DNA of 64,000 nucleotides from Marinibacterium profundimaris (GTDB lineage Bacteria; Pseudomonadota; Alphaproteobacteria; Rhodobacterales; Rhodobacteraceae), in contig NZ_AQQR01000004.1 of the NCBI RefSeq assembly GCF_002210095.1, positions 248,001-312,000 of the forward strand. The letters run 5' to 3'. The number at the start of each line of letters is the position of its first letter. Position 1 is the stretch's first letter. Made by a program: the position numbers and the translations under genes. The notes under the pieces are model-generated. The model was not told where the DNA came from, ran no database searches, and saw nothing but the letters and a program-made list of their open reading frames with translations. Of the stretch, positions 26,453 through 34,422 are shown piece by piece.

Positions 26453-27685
26453 TCAAAGTCGTGTCGCGGGCGAGAGAGCCTTGTGCAGCGTGGTGCTTGC
26501 ACCGTCGATGCTCTCCGCCAACAGGGTGGCGGTTGTCGGGCCGAGCGTGAACCCCTGATGCCCATGCCCGAAATTTACCCAGAGCCCGGGCTTGCCCGGC
26601 ACGGCGCCGACCATGGGCAACATGCCCGGCAGGCAGGGTCGCGTCCCGAACCAGTCCGATCCGTCGATCCGCGGGCCAAGCGCGACAAGGTCGCCCACGG
26701 CCCGTTCGCCACGGGCGAGTTGCCTGGGATCTGCGGGCGCGCCCGGCGCGACCAGGGCAGCCCCGGAGGTCATGCGCAGGCCCGCGCGCATCGATGACAA
26801 CACCACGCCATTGTCGGTGTCCAGAAAGGGCCGCCGCAATTGCTGCGGCGCGTCATAATGGGCGTGGTAGCCGCGTTTGAGCACCATCGGAACACGAAGG
26901 CCGAACCGCAGCAGTGCCACGCCTGTCCATGGACCAAGGCACAGCACGGCGGTCTCGCCCGTGATCGCACCCTCCGGCCCGGTCAGGCGCCAGCCGGTTT
27001 CCGTTCTTGCCAGCGTCGCGGCATCGGCGATCACGATACGCCCGCCGCGCTTCTCGAAAAGCGCGGCGTAGGCGGTTGTCAGGGCGCCCGGGTCCGAGAC
27101 GCTCCAGCTGTCGGTGAAGTGGATCGCGCCCACGGGGTCGGACCGGAGCGCGGGTTCTTCGCGACGCCAGTCAGCCCCGGAAACAGCGCGGTAACGGACA
27201 CCGTAGCGATCGGCCAGATGGGCCGCGTAGCCACATTCTTTCTCGAACTTTTCCGGGTTGCGGAACACAAGGGCAAGACCCTGCCGCGCGACGAGGTTTT
27301 CCGCCCCCGACGCCGCGATCAGCGGCGCATGATCCTCGGTGGCGCGGGATGTCAGGCGGGCATAGGTCGCGGCCGCCTGCGCATGGTGGGCGGACGAGGA
27401 CGCGCGCCAGTACCGCCAGAGCGCAGGCGCCATCGACGCCAGCCCCGAGAGCGACCAGGTCACATCATTGGTCCGCCCCAGCGCATGGCGCAACAGCTCC
27501 GACGGCGCGCGCGGCATGGGGTAAGGCTCTGCGGCCTCGACCTGAATCACGCCGGCATTGCCAAAGCTGGTTTCCTGCCCCGGCGCGCGCCGGTCGGCGA
27601 GCGTGACCGCGTGGCCGCGGTCCTGCAAGGCAAGCGCGGTCGAGACGCCGACCATTCCGGCCCCGATCACCAGGATTTCGGCCAT
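26453..27685 (-). CDS. FAD-dependent oxidoreductase, DadA-like (D-amino acid dehydrogenase family)
   Basis: A 410-residue flavoprotein with the dinucleotide motif VIGAGMVGVSTALALQDRGH at the start and SFGNAGVIQ, the DadA signature after it. The C-terminal FAD contacts are FGTRPCLPGMLPMVG and NFGHGHQGFTLGP. DadA-type enzymes oxidise D-amino acids or related amines to keto acids and ammonia. It is the last gene of the unit amidase, dctM, dctP, dctQ, ridA, dadA. With RidA just upstream, an imine intermediate would be hydrolysed safely. Substrate unknown. Confidence 0.85.
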   Translation of the reverse strand: MAEILVIGAGMVGVSTALALQDRGHAVTLADRRAPGQETSFGNAGVIQVEAAEPYPMPRAPSELLRHALGRTNDVTWSLSGLASMAPALWRYWRASSSAHHAQAAATYARLTSRATEDHAPLIAASGAENLVARQGLALVFRNPEKFEKECGYAAHLADRYGVRYRAVSGADWRREEPALRSDPVGAIHFTDSWSVSDPGALTTAYAALFEKRGGRIVIADAATLARTETGWRLTGPEGAITGETAVLCLGPWTGVALLRFGLRVPMVLKRGYHAHYDAPQQLRRPFLDTDNGVVLSSMRAGLRMTSGAALVAPGAPADPRQLARGERAVGDLVALGPRIDGSDWFGTRPCLPGMLPMVGAVPGKPGLWVNFGHGHQGFTLGPTTATLLAESIDGASTTLHKALSPATRL

Positions 27686-27718
27686 GCCCTGCCTCCTTCG
27701 CCCTGCCTTCGTGCGTGG

Positions 27719-28063
27719 TTATACCTTTGCGATGACCGTTATCTCGACGCAGGCATCCAGCATCAATCCACTAAGCACGGTGGTCCGCACCGGAAGCGGG
27801 TCCGAGAAATATTCGGCATAGACCGCGTTGAAGGCCGCGAAATCGGCCTTGTCGGTCAGGTAGCAGGTGCAGGAGACCACGTCCTGCAGGCCAACGCCTT
27901 CGCACGCGAGAGTCTTTCCGATGCGCTCCAGGCAGTTGCGGGTCTGCGCCTCGATTCCATCGGGGATCTTGCCCTCGGCGTCAAAACCCAGTTCGCCGGA
28001 CAGGAACAGCAGGTTGTCGACGCGGCGGGTCTTCGAAAACGGCAGGTTGGGAACGGATGTCAT
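27719..28063 (-). CDS. RidA family imine/enamine deaminase
   Basis: A 114-residue protein with the RidA/YjgF fold motifs: SGELGFD, QTRNCLERIGKTL, the substrate-binding arginine in PVRTTV, and CVEITVIA at the end. RidA hydrolyses reactive 2-aminoacrylate and other imines released by PLP- or FAD-dependent enzymes. AAGGACCCCC precedes the ATG. It lies 33 bp upstream of the DadA-like oxidase, which would produce an imine. Confidence 0.88.
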   Translation of the reverse strand: MTSVPNLPFSKTRRVDNLLFLSGELGFDAEGKIPDGIEAQTRNCLERIGKTLACEGVGLQDVVSCTCYLTDKADFAAFNAVYAEYFSDPLPVRTTVLSGLMLDACVEITVIAKV

Positions 28064-28087
28064 GGGGGTCCTTGTTCGGTCGGGGCA

Positions 28088-28621
28088 TCAGTCGAGACTG
28101 GCCTGCGCCTCGCCATGCGACTGCGCCGGGGCGCAGGCCCAGCGGGCGGCAAGGTGGATCAGGATGATGATCATTGCAATCGGCACGATCACGGCGACCC
28201 ACACCATTGCGATGCCCAGCGTGTCCATCGTCAGCGCCGCCTGACGCGCAAGGTAGCCGCGTGCAAAGCCGCCGCGCAGCCCGATGAAGCAGAAATAGAC
28301 CGTGGGCAGGACGAATGTCAGCACCGCGGCGGTTTGGATGGCTTCGGCCATCAGGCCAGGCCAGTTCGGGCGCGGGGGAAAGACGCTGGCCATCAGCACC
28401 GCGTCCGACCGCGTCTTGAACGACAGGGTCGCGCCCAGCAGGCCGGTCCATACCATCATGTAGCGGGCCACGTCCTCGGTCCAGATGGGCGGCGAGGAAA
28501 AGCCATAGCGCGCGATCACCTGGATCATCACCGTGATGAACATGCCGGCCAGGGCGGCCACGGCAACGCCCCGCGCGATGCGGTGCAAAAGGTCGCTCAG
28601 TCCGATGATGAAGGCGCGCAT
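28088..28621 (-). CDS. dctQ: TRAP transporter small permease (DctQ)
   Basis: A 177-residue, four-helix membrane protein. IWTEDVARYMMVWTGLLGATLSF is the DctQ signature. It is not adjacent to dctM here; the order on this strand is dctM, dctP, dctQ, which is less usual. It sits 24 bp upstream of ridA and should be part of the same transcript. Confidence 0.85.
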   Translation of the reverse strand: MRAFIIGLSDLLHRIARGVAVAALAGMFITVMIQVIARYGFSSPPIWTEDVARYMMVWTGLLGATLSFKTRSDAVLMASVFPPRPNWPGLMAEAIQTAAVLTFVLPTVYFCFIGLRGGFARGYLARQAALTMDTLGIAMVWVAVIVPIAMIIILIHLAARWACAPAQSHGEAQASLD

Positions 28622-28680
28622 GGCGGGTTCCGTCTGTCAGGCTATGCGCGCCCCGCGGCAAACGGGACGCGCGTTTGGGG

Positions 28681-29655
28681 TCAGCGGGCGTCGGCGGCCA
28701 GCGCCTGCCACGCGGCGACGTCATCGGCGGGCATCAGGCCCGAGTCGTAGACCGCCAGAGACTTTTGCCGGAAGGCGTCGCGCTCGGACGCATCGAGTCG
28801 TTGCACGGACACACCGGCCTCTTCCAGTGCTTCGAGAGACGAGACCGAAACGCGGTCCAGCCATTCCTGCGTCGCGGAATCGGCGGTCTCGACGGCGGCA
28901 TCCACGGCAGCGCGTTCTTCGTCGCTCAGGCCATCATACCACATGCGGGATGCCAGAACCGCGCGCGCAGGCATGATGACACCCGCGTCGGCAAAGTTCT
29001 TCACGAAGTCGGTCTGGCCGAACATGATCGGCACGAAGGGCGAGTTCAGATAGCCGTCGATCACCCCGGTTTGCAGGCCAGCGGGGACTTCGCCCCAGGG
29101 CACGATGGTGCCCGAGCTGCCCCAGGCCTCGTACATGGCGATCTGCGCATCGTCGAGCGCGCGCATCCGCAGGTCGGCCATGTCGGAAGGCGCGCGCACC
29201 GCCGTGTCGGTGGTGATGATGCCCGAGGACGGCCCGAGCGGGGCGATGGCCAGCAGCATGGCGTCCTGTGGGGCCAGCGCCTCGTTCACGCGATCAAAGA
29301 TGGCGCCCTTGTGCAATGCGCGCTGCATGTGGGCTGCATCGTCGAACAGATACGGCAGACGAAGCCCGTAGACGAAGGGCTCGACCTGCGCGACCGAACG
29401 GATATCCGACAACGAGATTTCAAGCAGGCCCGTGGTGACCTGGTCGAACTTCTCGGCCTCGTTGCCGACGGCACCGCGCGGCATTTCGCGCACGTCGAAC
29501 CCGGCCTTGGTCAGCTCGGCGCCGAAGGTGGCCGCCCAGTTATAGGACCCCGAGGTTTCGAGGTCGGGCGCGCTGTCCAGCGCGATCTTCACTTCGGCCG
29601 TGGCGGCGGTGGCCGCAAGCATCAGGGCCGACAGGGCAAAGGCTTTGAATTGCAT
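28681..29655 (-). CDS. dctP: TRAP transporter substrate-binding protein (DctP)
   Basis: A 324-residue periplasmic receptor with a signal peptide ending ATAATA-EVK. Family features include GLLEISLSDIRSVAQVEPF, DLRMRALDD with the carboxylate-binding arginine, and GVIDGYLNSPF. It is only distantly similar to the DctP at 6217-7197. The surrounding amidase and DadA suggest the ligand is an N-substituted amino acid, an amide or a D-amino acid (inference). Confidence 0.88.
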   Translation of the reverse strand: MQFKAFALSALMLAATAATAEVKIALDSAPDLETSGSYNWAATFGAELTKAGFDVREMPRGAVGNEAEKFDQVTTGLLEISLSDIRSVAQVEPFVYGLRLPYLFDDAAHMQRALHKGAIFDRVNEALAPQDAMLLAIAPLGPSSGIITTDTAVRAPSDMADLRMRALDDAQIAMYEAWGSSGTIVPWGEVPAGLQTGVIDGYLNSPFVPIMFGQTDFVKNFADAGVIMPARAVLASRMWYDGLSDEERAAVDAAVETADSATQEWLDRVSVSSLEALEEAGVSVQRLDASERDAFRQKSLAVYDSGLMPADDVAAWQALAADAR

Positions 29656-29677
29656 AGAGGTTCCTCCCAGTATGTTT

Positions 29678-30961
29678 TCAGTTCACGGAAAATCCGGCCA
29701 GCCGCGGAACCGTCAGAGTGAGTTCGGGCCAGTAGGCGAGCGCCAGCAGCAGCAGGATCTGCACCGCCACGAAGGGCAGCGCGGCGTAGGCAAGGCGCCA
29801 GTAGTTCAGCTCGGTCAGGGCGGCGACCACCACGAGACATTTGCCCAGGGGCGGTGTTATCAGGCCCACACACAGGTTGAAGCACAGGACCACGCCCAGA
29901 TGCACCGGGTCGATCCCCTGCGCCAGCGCCTGAGGTGCGAACAGCGGGATCAGCAGGGTCATGGCGACGGGCGTGTCCATGAACATGCCCGCGATCAGGA
30001 AGATGCCCACCAGGAAGAACAGGTAGCGCGGACCGGTCAGACCGATGGACTCGACCCAGTCGGCCAGCATTTGCGACCAGCCCATCTGCCCCGCAAGGAA
30101 CCCCAGCACCGAGATCGCCGCGAGGATGATGAAGATCGTCCCCGTCAGCCGCGCCGTGGCCTCGAGCGCGTCGAACAGCATGCGCCATGACAGGCCGGTA
30201 TAGAACTGGCCCGCGATCAGGGCGAAGAGAACGGCAATGGCCGAGCCTTCGGTCGGCGTGGCAAGGCCCAGCACGAGCGACCCGAGGATGACCACCGGCA
30301 GGAGCAGGGCCGGAGCCGCGCGGCGCAGACTGGGCCAGAAGGCGGGCGCATCCGCCGCGGCGCCGCCGGGGTGGTTGCCGATGCGCGCCATGACCGCGTT
30401 CAGGACCATCAGCGAGACCGCCAGCAGGATGCCCGGCACGATACCGGCGGCGAACAGCGCCGCGACCGAGGCCCCGGTGAGGCCGCCATAGATGATCATG
30501 ATGATGGACGGCGGGATGATCGGCCCGATCATCGAAGAGGCCGCCGTGATCGCGCCGGCGTAGTAGGGGCTATAGCCGCGCTCGACCATCTCGGGGACGA
30601 ATGTCCGCGACAATGCGGCGCTGTCGGCAATGGCCGAGCCCGAGATCCCGGCAAAGAACACGCTGGTCAGCACGTTGACATGGCCCAACCCGCCCCGGAA
30701 CCGCCCGACCACGGACAGGGCAAAGTCGATCAGGCTGCGGGTGACACCCGCGCGGGTCATGATTTCTGCCGTCAGGATGAACAAGGGCATGGCCATGAAG
30801 GCAAAGACATCAAGCTGCGCAAAGATCCGTTGCGGCAGGATCGACAGGAATTGCGCCTTGCCTGCCATCACGAAAGACAGCACCGACACCGCGCCCATCA
30901 GGTAGGCAAAGGCCGTCCCGCTGATCAGCAGCAGCACGAAGATGACAGGAATGGGCCACAT
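29678..30961 (-). CDS. dctM: TRAP transporter large permease (DctM)
   Basis: A 427-residue permease with about twelve helices. Motifs: PLFILTAEIMTRAG, GISGSAIADSAALS, GPIIPPSIIMIIYG and LITPPLGKCL. AAGGA lies upstream of the ATG, and the amidase stop is 13 bp away, so the genes are co-transcribed. Paired with the DctP and DctQ that follow. Confidence 0.9.
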   Translation of the reverse strand: MWPIPVIFVLLLISGTAFAYLMGAVSVLSFVMAGKAQFLSILPQRIFAQLDVFAFMAMPLFILTAEIMTRAGVTRSLIDFALSVVGRFRGGLGHVNVLTSVFFAGISGSAIADSAALSRTFVPEMVERGYSPYYAGAITAASSMIGPIIPPSIIMIIYGGLTGASVAALFAAGIVPGILLAVSLMVLNAVMARIGNHPGGAAADAPAFWPSLRRAAPALLLPVVILGSLVLGLATPTEGSAIAVLFALIAGQFYTGLSWRMLFDALEATARLTGTIFIILAAISVLGFLAGQMGWSQMLADWVESIGLTGPRYLFFLVGIFLIAGMFMDTPVAMTLLIPLFAPQALAQGIDPVHLGVVLCFNLCVGLITPPLGKCLVVVAALTELNYWRLAYAALPFVAVQILLLLALAYWPELTLTVPRLAGFSVN

Positions 30962-30974
30962 GATGTCCGGTCCT

Positions 30975-32495
30975 TTATACCGCGGTCGTCATCTCGGGAC
31001 CGCCTGCGGTGTTGGTCACCGGCGGATGGGTCACGATCGAGCGCAGGTCGACGGTGCTGCGCTGCAGGGCATCAAGGTCCGGGCGTGGCCGGGCCGTTGC
31101 CGGGTCCCGGGCAAAGAACGTCTCGACGCTACGGGCCGCGGCCAGCAGCCCGACATCGCCCCGCACCGGCCCCAGCATCTGCAATCCGAACGGCATGCCC
31201 GCCCCGTCGCGTCCGACGGGCAGAGAGATCACCGGCCCGCCACTCATCGAGCCACGATAGGTGAGCGCAAGCCAGCGGTAGTATATGTCCATCTCGGTAC
31301 CGTCGATGCTGGCAGGATAGGCCTCGGTCCAGGGGAAGGGCGACACGGGAGAGGTGGGCACAAGGATCGCGTCCAGCCCTTCGATCCGCGCATTGAACCT
31401 GCGCAGGATACGGGTCTGTTCCAGATGCGCCCACGCCCTGTCCGCAAGGGTCATGGTCCGGCCCAGTTCGACATTGCGGTGGATATGCGGGCCGAAATCA
31501 TCGGGGAAGGCTCGGGTCGCCTCGTCGAACCCGGCAAGGAAGCTTTCGGCACGCAGGATGTCAAAGGCGCGGTCCATCTCGCCAATGTTCAGATCGACCT
31601 CGCGCAGTTCGGCGACGTGAGGGGCAAGCGCCGCGACACGGGCGCGGAAGGTGGCGCGGATATCCGGATCGACCGGCGCGCCGCCGAAATCCTCGCTGAT
31701 GCCCAGCCGCAGGGACGACAAGGGCACGTCGGGCAAGGCATCGAACCGGGCGGGGTCAGAGGGGCAGGACAGCGGATCGCCTGCGTCAAAGCCATGGCAG
31801 GCGCGCAGCATCAGGATCAGGTCGTCCATGTCGCGCGCCATCGGCCCCAGCACCGAGATCGCCGACCAGCCCACGGGCCGTGTCGGATGCGCGATCACGT
31901 CGACCGACGGGCGGTAGCCGACAATGCCGCACAGCGCGGCGGGCAACCGCAACGAGCCCCCGGTGTCCGACCCGGTGCAGAGCGGCAGCAAGTCCGCCGC
32001 CAGGGCCGCCGCCGATCCGCCCGAAGACCCCCCCGCGACCAGCGCCGGGTTGAACGGGTTGCCGGTTGCGCCCCAGACCGGGTTGCGCGTGTTGCCGCCC
32101 GCACCCAGCTCGGGCACGTTCGTCTTGGCCAGCACCGTCGCACCCTGGGAGCGCAGGCGCGCGACCATTGGCAGATCGACCCTGGGGATGTTGCCCCGGG
32201 CGCGCGGACTGCCATGGGAGGTCAGCAACCCGGCGGTATCCTGCAGATCCTTGACGCCGATCGGAAGCCCGTCGAGCAGCCCCCTGGGCGTGCCGTCTTT
32301 CCAACGGCGGGTCGCCTGCGCCGCCTCGACCGCCGCGCGTTCGCTGTCAAAGGCGGTCAGCGCGTTGATCGCCGGGTTCAGCGCCGAAATGCGGTCCAGG
32401 CAGGCTTCGAGGAACACACTGGGAGTCAGAGAGCCATCGGCGAAAGCGGCCATGATGTGCCGCGCGGACATCTGCGCTGAATCGCTTGTCGTCAT
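30975..32495 (-). CDS. Amidase signature-family enzyme
   Basis: A 506-residue amidase with the Ser-cisSer-Lys triad visible: K82 in PIGVKD, the cis-serine in AGGSSGGSAAAL (157-158), and the nucleophile S181 in SDTGGSLR. The family hydrolyses amides, or acts as GatA; the absence of gatB/gatC nearby and its place in a TRAP/DadA/RidA operon favour a catabolic role. It would release an amine or acid from the imported compound. No signal peptide. First structural gene after the LysR regulator. Confidence 0.88.
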   Translation of the reverse strand: MTTSDSAQMSARHIMAAFADGSLTPSVFLEACLDRISALNPAINALTAFDSERAAVEAAQATRRWKDGTPRGLLDGLPIGVKDLQDTAGLLTSHGSPRARGNIPRVDLPMVARLRSQGATVLAKTNVPELGAGGNTRNPVWGATGNPFNPALVAGGSSGGSAAALAADLLPLCTGSDTGGSLRLPAALCGIVGYRPSVDVIAHPTRPVGWSAISVLGPMARDMDDLILMLRACHGFDAGDPLSCPSDPARFDALPDVPLSSLRLGISEDFGGAPVDPDIRATFRARVAALAPHVAELREVDLNIGEMDRAFDILRAESFLAGFDEATRAFPDDFGPHIHRNVELGRTMTLADRAWAHLEQTRILRRFNARIEGLDAILVPTSPVSPFPWTEAYPASIDGTEMDIYYRWLALTYRGSMSGGPVISLPVGRDGAGMPFGLQMLGPVRGDVGLLAAARSVETFFARDPATARPRPDLDALQRSTVDLRSIVTHPPVTNTAGGPEMTTAV

Positions 32496-32590
32496 GCGCC
32501 CCGGGCCGTCTCGGCCCGCCCCCCTTTTGAACGTCGGGTGAGGTTACAGGACGATTTTCCCGCGCGATAATGACTTTTGGCTAAGACACA

Positions 32591-33538
32591 TTAACCAAAT
32601 GGAATGGTCTGACGCTGCGAGGCGGCTTCGATCAGGCACTTCCGGAACAAGGTCGCCGGGCTGTTCACGTCTGTGTCTTCGCTGCGCCAGAAACAGCGCA
32701 CTTCGGACAAAAGTCCCTTGGTATCAAGCGGCAGGATCACCAGATCCCCCCGGGCCGCATGGGACGCCGCGAGACTGCTGGGGAAGAAGCCCAGGGTCGG
32801 CGTCTGCTTGAGCAATTCGATGTTCAGCGACAACGCCGAAGAGGCGATGATGTTGGCCGGCGGGGCCAGACCGTGACCGGCAAACATGGCATCCAGCGCC
32901 CGACGGGCGACCGAATTGGCCTGCGGCAGGATCCACGGGCAGGCCGCCGCCTGCGCCCAGGTCATGCTTTCGACGTTGTCCAGCTGTTGCGCGCGCCCGC
33001 CGACCACCACCACGGGTTCGCGGAACAACATGGTCTGATCCACGCCCTCGAACGTGTTGGGCTGCCATATCCGCGCGATCAGAAGGTCGATCTGCCCGGC
33101 TTCGAGCGATGGAAAGAGCGATACGAAATGCCCCTCGCTGATGGCAATGGTCGAACGGGGGGCACTGCGCTTGAACAGGCTGATCGCGCCCGGCAAAAGG
33201 ATCGGCGCGACCGAGGCCACCACCCCCACCTGCACCGGCCCCGAGGCCCCGCTGACCATCGCATCAAGGTCGAACGCCGCGCGGTCGATCTGGCCCAGCA
33301 CAAGACGGGCGTGTTCCGCAAGGCGCTCTCCGACCGGCGTCAGGAACAGGCGATTGCGCTCGCGCGTTACGATCGGCGTGCCCGCGATCTGTTCGAACTC
33401 GTTGATCTGCTTGGATACCGCCGGCTGCGTCACGTTCAATGCATCAGCCACACGCGCGACAAGCTTGTGTTCGGCCAGGCCCGCAATCACGCGCAAATGC
33501 CGCAAGCTGAGCTGCTTCTTGAAGTGGTCGCTATGGAT
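32591..33538 (-). CDS. LysR-family transcriptional regulator
   Basis: About 315 residues. The winged helix is SLRHLRVIAGLAEHKLVARV and ALNVTQPAVSKQINEFEQ, followed by a substrate-binding domain of PBP2 type. No ATG, GTG or TTG lies at the usual distance before the HTH. AGGAG is followed 7 nt later by ATC (33538-33536), and a TTG inside SLRHL is the next option. The frame is open to 33751, but that 70-residue leader reads as non-coding and covers an operator-like palindrome. It is transcribed toward the amidase operon 95 bp away and is its probable regulator. Confidence 0.78.
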   Translation of the reverse strand: MHSDHFKKQLSLRHLRVIAGLAEHKLVARVADALNVTQPAVSKQINEFEQIAGTPIVTRERNRLFLTPVGERLAEHARLVLGQIDRAAFDLDAMVSGASGPVQVGVVASVAPILLPGAISLFKRSAPRSTIAISEGHFVSLFPSLEAGQIDLLIARIWQPNTFEGVDQTMLFREPVVVVGGRAQQLDNVESMTWAQAAACPWILPQANSVARRALDAMFAGHGLAPPANIIASSALSLNIELLKQTPTLGFFPSSLAASHAARGDLVILPLDTKGLLSEVRCFWRSEDTDVNSPATLFRKCLIEAASQRQTIPFG

Positions 33539-33595
33539 CTTGTGTCTCCTCGTGTCGGGCCGACAATCGTCAGACAAACGCAAAAACCGACGGCG

Positions 33596-33612
33596 TGCAA
33601 TTTCGTATTGCA
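33596..33612. promoter_or_regulatory. LysR-type operator upstream of the LysR gene
   Basis: TGCAAT-N5-ATTGCA is a perfect dyad of the spacing bound by LysR proteins, with partly matching GCG/CGC flanks. It is centred about 65 bp before the proposed start, a normal position for autoregulation. Confidence 0.45.
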
Positions 33613-33989
33613 ACACGCGAAGGGCCCTGTCCCAGCTGGCGCCGGGAAACGGGACGGGCTCGGCATGGGAGAACGGCGTTGTGCAGCTGCATTCCACGCA
33701 TCGTGGTGTTTGTCCGGTCACGACCTGCCCGTCGATATACTTGGTCTGCAAGTGACAGGCGCGGAGATGGATGCCGCGACCAAGGTGCGGATGAAGGACG
33801 TGGACGACGCGGCAACCGACGCGAAGAGCAGATCTTGGAAGACCGAAAGCAACGTCACGATCCGCATCATGCAGACGTAAACAGTGCGAATTGTGGCTCG
33901 TCAGCCGGATATAGCGCTTCGCGGGCCGCAGGCTGTCAAATTCACGCCTTTCCGGCCCCGCTGGACACCTATATCCAGCAGGCCTTAAT
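33613..33989 (+). other. Gene-free region with one coding-like fragment
   Basis: On the plus strand 33752-33880 reads VTGAEMDAATKVRMKDVDD, then a Lys/Ser-rich part, ending TIRIMQT before TAA. The composition looks like real protein, but there is no ribosome site and no family match that I recognise, so it may be the 3' remnant of a gene. At 33953-33985 a hairpin (GCTGGA/TCCAGC with GGCC outer arms) lies just past the globin stop and may end that transcript. Confidence 0.35.
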
Positions 33990-34394
33990 TCAAGCAGCGG
34001 CCTTCATGATGTCGGCGACCGTCCAGTACGCCTTGCGCCAGGCGGCTTCCTGCTGTGGATCAAGCTTGCCACCGGCAGCGTCCCCAAGTGTCTTGATCAG
34101 GGTCGTCCCGACGATCTCATAATGTTCGCGCCGCACACCAAGTTCGGCGTGGACCTGTCCAAGATGGCGTAGAGTCGGAAGGAGCGCATCGAACTGATCC
34201 AGCCCCTCCACCACGATTGCCAGCGTTTCCATCAATTTGCGCCCCTGGACCCGGGCGGACGCGTTGAACATGGACTTCGTCTCAGGCGCCGTGCGGAACA
34301 GATTGTCGTAAAACAATTCACCTGCGCGATCGCGATCGGCCACGACAGCAAGCCAGCTGGAACGGATGGCTGCGATCTCTGTCTGTGTCAGCAT
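33990..34394 (-). CDS. Single-domain bacterial globin
   Basis: A 134-residue globin of the Vitreoscilla-haemoglobin/flavohaemoglobin type without a reductase domain. Helix CD phenylalanine F43 (KSMFN), a glutamine at E7 (Q50) and the proximal histidine H91 (REHYEIVG) are in place, and the C-terminal KAYWTVADIM matches helix H. Such globins bind O2 and NO. It starts 28 bp after the stop of the 565-residue che-linked protein on the same strand, so the two are probably co-transcribed. That setting suggests a sensory role instead of oxygen storage (inference). Confidence 0.85.
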   Translation of the reverse strand: MLTQTEIAAIRSSWLAVVADRDRAGELFYDNLFRTAPETKSMFNASARVQGRKLMETLAIVVEGLDQFDALLPTLRHLGQVHAELGVRREHYEIVGTTLIKTLGDAAGGKLDPQQEAAWRKAYWTVADIMKAAA

Positions 34395-34422
34395 TTGTCG
34401 TCTACCTCGGTTTCCATCGGTT

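Noticed and set aside
33539-33751. N-terminal extension of the LysR protein
   Set aside because: About 70 residues without the character of a LysR protein, covering a LysR-type dyad that should be non-coding.
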